Shown here in pieces: positions 5,399 to 7,428 of a stretch of DNA of 7,428 nucleotides (position 1 is the stretch's first letter; each line of letters starts with the position of its first letter). The translations under genes were made by a program, and so were the position numbers. The DNA is from Gemmatimonadota bacterium (GTDB lineage Bacteria > Gemmatimonadota > Gemmatimonadetes > Longimicrobiales > UBA6960), in the NCBI GenBank assembly GCA_022564535.1, contig JADFLD010000091.1, positions 1-7,428 of the forward strand. The letters run 5' to 3'. The notes under the pieces were generated by a model. It did not search any database, was not told the origin of the DNA, and saw only the letters and a list, made by a program, of their open reading frames with translations.

Positions 5399-7428
5399 AT
5401 GCGCTTGACCCCCCACGAGATGCGACGCGCGGCTCAGGCGCTCGTCCTCGTCCTCCTGACCGGCTGCGGCGGCGATACGCCGACCCCAATGGAAACGCCG
5501 GTGCCGACCTCCATCAGCATCTCTCCTGGCTCGGCCGACTTCACGTATCTCAACGAGACCCGGCCGCTGACGGCGAGGGTCCTCGACCAGAACGGCGATG
5601 AATTGCCTGGGGCGGTCGTGTGGACGAGCGACGACCCTTCGGTGGTCAGCGTGGGCGCCACCGGCATCGCAAGGGCCGTCTCGAACGGCGCGACCAGCAT
5701 CGTTGCCGTGTCGGCAGGACTGACAGCTACGGCCGCCGTCACCGTCCAACAGGTTGCCTCGTTGGTGGTGCTCCTGTCGGGCGGCACGCAAGAGGCTGTT
5801 GCGGGGTTTGCGTTGGCCAATGCGATCGTGGTCGCGACTCAGGACAGGTTGGGTTCGCCGGTAGGGGGAACGACGGTCACGTTCTCACCCGACCCGACGC
5901 ACGGTTCGGTGAGTGCCATTACGATCGTAGCGGAGGCGAACGGTGAGGCGGCGACCACATGGACGCTCGGGACGCCGTTCGGTCCCCAGTGCCTCAAGGC
6001 GGCGATCACCGGAGGGGCGGAGGTCACGATTTCGGCGATCGCGCGGAGCGCCACCCCAACGCCTAACCTCGTGTCTGGGAATCAGACTGGCGGTTCGGGC
6101 TGTTCAGGAGGGGGCGGAGGCGGAACGCTTACGGTCATCCGCGCCGATCCTACGTCGCTCGAGACGGTGACGGTCCAGATGACGATCCAGAATGACGGGG
6201 ACGCGGGTACTGGAGGCGGGTTCCGTGTGCAGCTCCTGGCCGACGGCGTGGAGATCGCCTCCGCCGACCTCCCTGCTCTTCCGGTGGGGGCCGAAGTGGC
6301 GGTCGAGTTCGTGGCCGGACCGTTCACTCCTGGTTCGCACGTCCTGAGCATCGTTGCGGATGCCGACGACGTGATCGTCGAGCTGGACGAGACCGACAAT
6401 GAGGTGAGCAAGACTCAGTTCGTCACACTCCAGACGTCCGTGTCCGCCGGGGTTCCGGTGACCGGCCTCGGTGGCGTGACAGACAGCGAATTGCTGTTCC
6501 GGCTCGATATTCCGCCGGGCTCGCCGGGTTTACTGACGATTACGCTGAGCGGCGGGACAGGAGACGTGGACCTCTACATCGAGGGGGCGAATAGGCCGTC
6601 TGCGTTCCCGCAGTACGACGACTGCAGGAGCTTGAATACCACTACGGCCGAGACGTGCCAGATCGTTTCCGCAAGCGGGACGTACCACATCGCGCTGCAT
6701 GCCTTTTCGACGTACTCAGGCACGACGATGGATATCACCCTCGGCGGCGACGTGATTCCGTTCAATATCGAGTTGGTCTTCCTCGACAACGGCACCGCTG
6801 CCCAGAATGCAGCGTTCCAGGCGGCCGCCGACCGCTGGACGGACATCATCGTCGGGGACGTCTTCGACGTCGACTTTTCTGGGGGGGAGCAGGAACCGTA
6901 CCCGGCAGATCTATGCATCGAGGGGCAGGCAGCGGTCAGTGATGTCATCGACGACATTCGGATCTACGTTTCCATCGTCTCCATCGACGGCGTCGGCGGG
7001 GTGCTCGGCCAGGCCGGACCCTGTGCGTTGCGCGGGATCACCCACATCCCCACTCTCGGGTCGATGCAGTTCGATCAGGCCGATCTCGAGAAGCTGGAAC
7101 TGGACGGCGACATGCTGGAGGTCGTGCTCCATGAGATGGGACACGTGCTCGGCATTGGGACCATCTGGTCTCGCACGGGGCATTTGCAGAACCCGTCGCT
7201 TCCACCAGACCCCCTTCCCCCCGATCCGGGTGTGGACACGCACTTCAACGGCGTGCTGGCGATTGCTGCGTTCGACGCGGCGGGTGGAGCCTCCTACTCG
7301 GGCGGGGAGAAGGTCCCGGTCGAGAACAGTGCCGGTCCGGGCTCCGCGGACGGTCACTGGCGGGAGTCCGTGCTCGATAACGAGCTCATGACGCCCTTTT
7401 TGGACGCGTTGATGACCAATCCGCTCAG
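5399..7428 (+). CDS. Secreted multidomain lipoprotein with M8 leishmanolysin-like zinc protease domain (C-terminus cut off by window edge)
   Basis: This is a predicted extracellular or surface metalloprotease. It has 676 complete codons with no stop before the window ends. ATG 5399 is chosen because GAGGG (5386-5390) lies 8 nt upstream; in-frame ATGs at 5384, 5393 and 5420 are alternatives. A lipoprotein signal ends in LLTGC (Cys23). Next come a Big_2 Ig-like domain (about 35-117) and a second beta-rich, Ig-like segment (about 118-217). A Gly-rich linker (231-242) precedes a CARDB domain (about 243-340, ending ELDETDNEVS). A PPC domain follows (about 348-449, with GDVDLYIE and GTYHIALHAFS). 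The catalytic domain runs from about 453 and includes the GGVLGQAGPC segment and the zinc site HEMGHVLGIG (H578, E579, H582). The third ligand, H653, is in GHWRES, and the Met-turn M664 is in NELMTP. The spacings, H582 to H653 and 11 residues on to the Met, agree with leishmanolysin. The substrate is unknown. Confidence 0.93.
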   Translation, partial: MRLTPHEMRRAAQALVLVLLTGCGGDTPTPMETPVPTSISISPGSADFTYLNETRPLTARVLDQNGDELPGAVVWTSDDPSVVSVGATGIARAVSNGATSIVAVSAGLTATAAVTVQQVASLVVLLSGGTQEAVAGFALANAIVVATQDRLGSPVGGTTVTFSPDPTHGSVSAITIVAEANGEAATTWTLGTPFGPQCLKAAITGGAEVTISAIARSATPTPNLVSGNQTGGSGCSGGGGGGTLTVIRADPTSLETVTVQMTIQNDGDAGTGGGFRVQLLADGVEIASADLPALPVGAEVAVEFVAGPFTPGSHVLSIVADADDVIVELDETDNEVSKTQFVTLQTSVSAGVPVTGLGGVTDSELLFRLDIPPGSPGLLTITLSGGTGDVDLYIEGANRPSAFPQYDDCRSLNTTTAETCQIVSASGTYHIALHAFSTYSGTTMDITLGGDVIPFNIELVFLDNGTAAQNAAFQAAADRWTDIIVGDVFDVDFSGGEQEPYPADLCIEGQAAVSDVIDDIRIYVSIVSIDGVGGVLGQAGPCALRGITHIPTLGSMQFDQADLEKLELDGDMLEVVLHEMGHVLGIGTIWSRTGHLQNPSLPPDPLPPDPGVDTHFNGVLAIAAFDAAGGASYSGGEKVPVENSAGPGSADGHWRESVLDNELMTPFLDALMTNPL

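Noticed and set aside
6807..7391. Plus-strand 194-codon frame inside the protease gene
   Set aside because: It overlaps the M8 catalytic domain in another frame and has a Ser/Arg-rich composition without any motif.

Overview
The window is a GC-rich, densely coding bacterial segment holding two divergent gene groups and one further gene. Its protein set (lipoprotein-rich envelope functions, a leishmanolysin-type lipoprotein with Big_2, CARDB and PPC modules, a STAS-MlaE fusion, a Tat-lipobox Rieske protein) would fit a diderm such as a Gemmatimonadota-like lineage. That placement is an inference from gene style; there is no marker gene. Two genes run off the window: the Rieske protein on the left (C-terminal end missing) and the protease on the right (C-terminal end missing). 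No gene-free stretch exceeds about 135 bases. I see no tRNA, rRNA, CRISPR array, insertion sequence or phage gene.

Left, minus strand (1-1744): a good sigma70-like promoter (1717-1744) and an 18-bp palindrome resembling a DtxR/IdeR-family metalloregulator operator (1688-1705) precede a two-gene unit. The first gene is a di-heme thiol-oxidoreductase/peroxidase-like lipoprotein (DHOR/DUF1111). Four bases later comes a Rieske [2Fe-2S] lipoprotein with both a twin-arginine motif and a lipobox. Both are iron cofactor proteins outside the cytoplasmic membrane, so iron-dependent control would make sense.

Middle, plus strand (1807-5264): a tight four-gene operon for a lipid-transport ABC system of the MCE type. 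It encodes a STAS-MlaE permease, the MlaF ATPase, an MlaD-type MCE protein, and a PqiC-like auxiliary lipoprotein (ABC_trans_aux family). Junctions overlap by 1 or 4 nt or are separated by 1 nt. The STAS domain that is a separate protein (MlaB) in E. coli is fused to the permease here. A PqiC-type lipoprotein sits where an MlaC-type soluble carrier might be expected. The genes together probably move phospholipid or another hydrophobic substrate between the inner and outer membranes.

Right, plus strand (5399-7428, open at the edge): after a 134-base spacer with a candidate -10 box and two weak inverted repeats lies a large secreted lipoprotein. It has an Ig-like Big_2 domain, a second beta-rich segment, a CARDB domain, a PPC domain and a C-terminal M8 (leishmanolysin-like) zinc protease domain with all zinc ligands and the Met-turn visible.

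No wholly new system is evident. The most interesting items are the putative metalloregulator operator in front of the di-heme/Rieske pair, the hybrid Mla/Pqi composition of the transporter, and the domain order of the protease.
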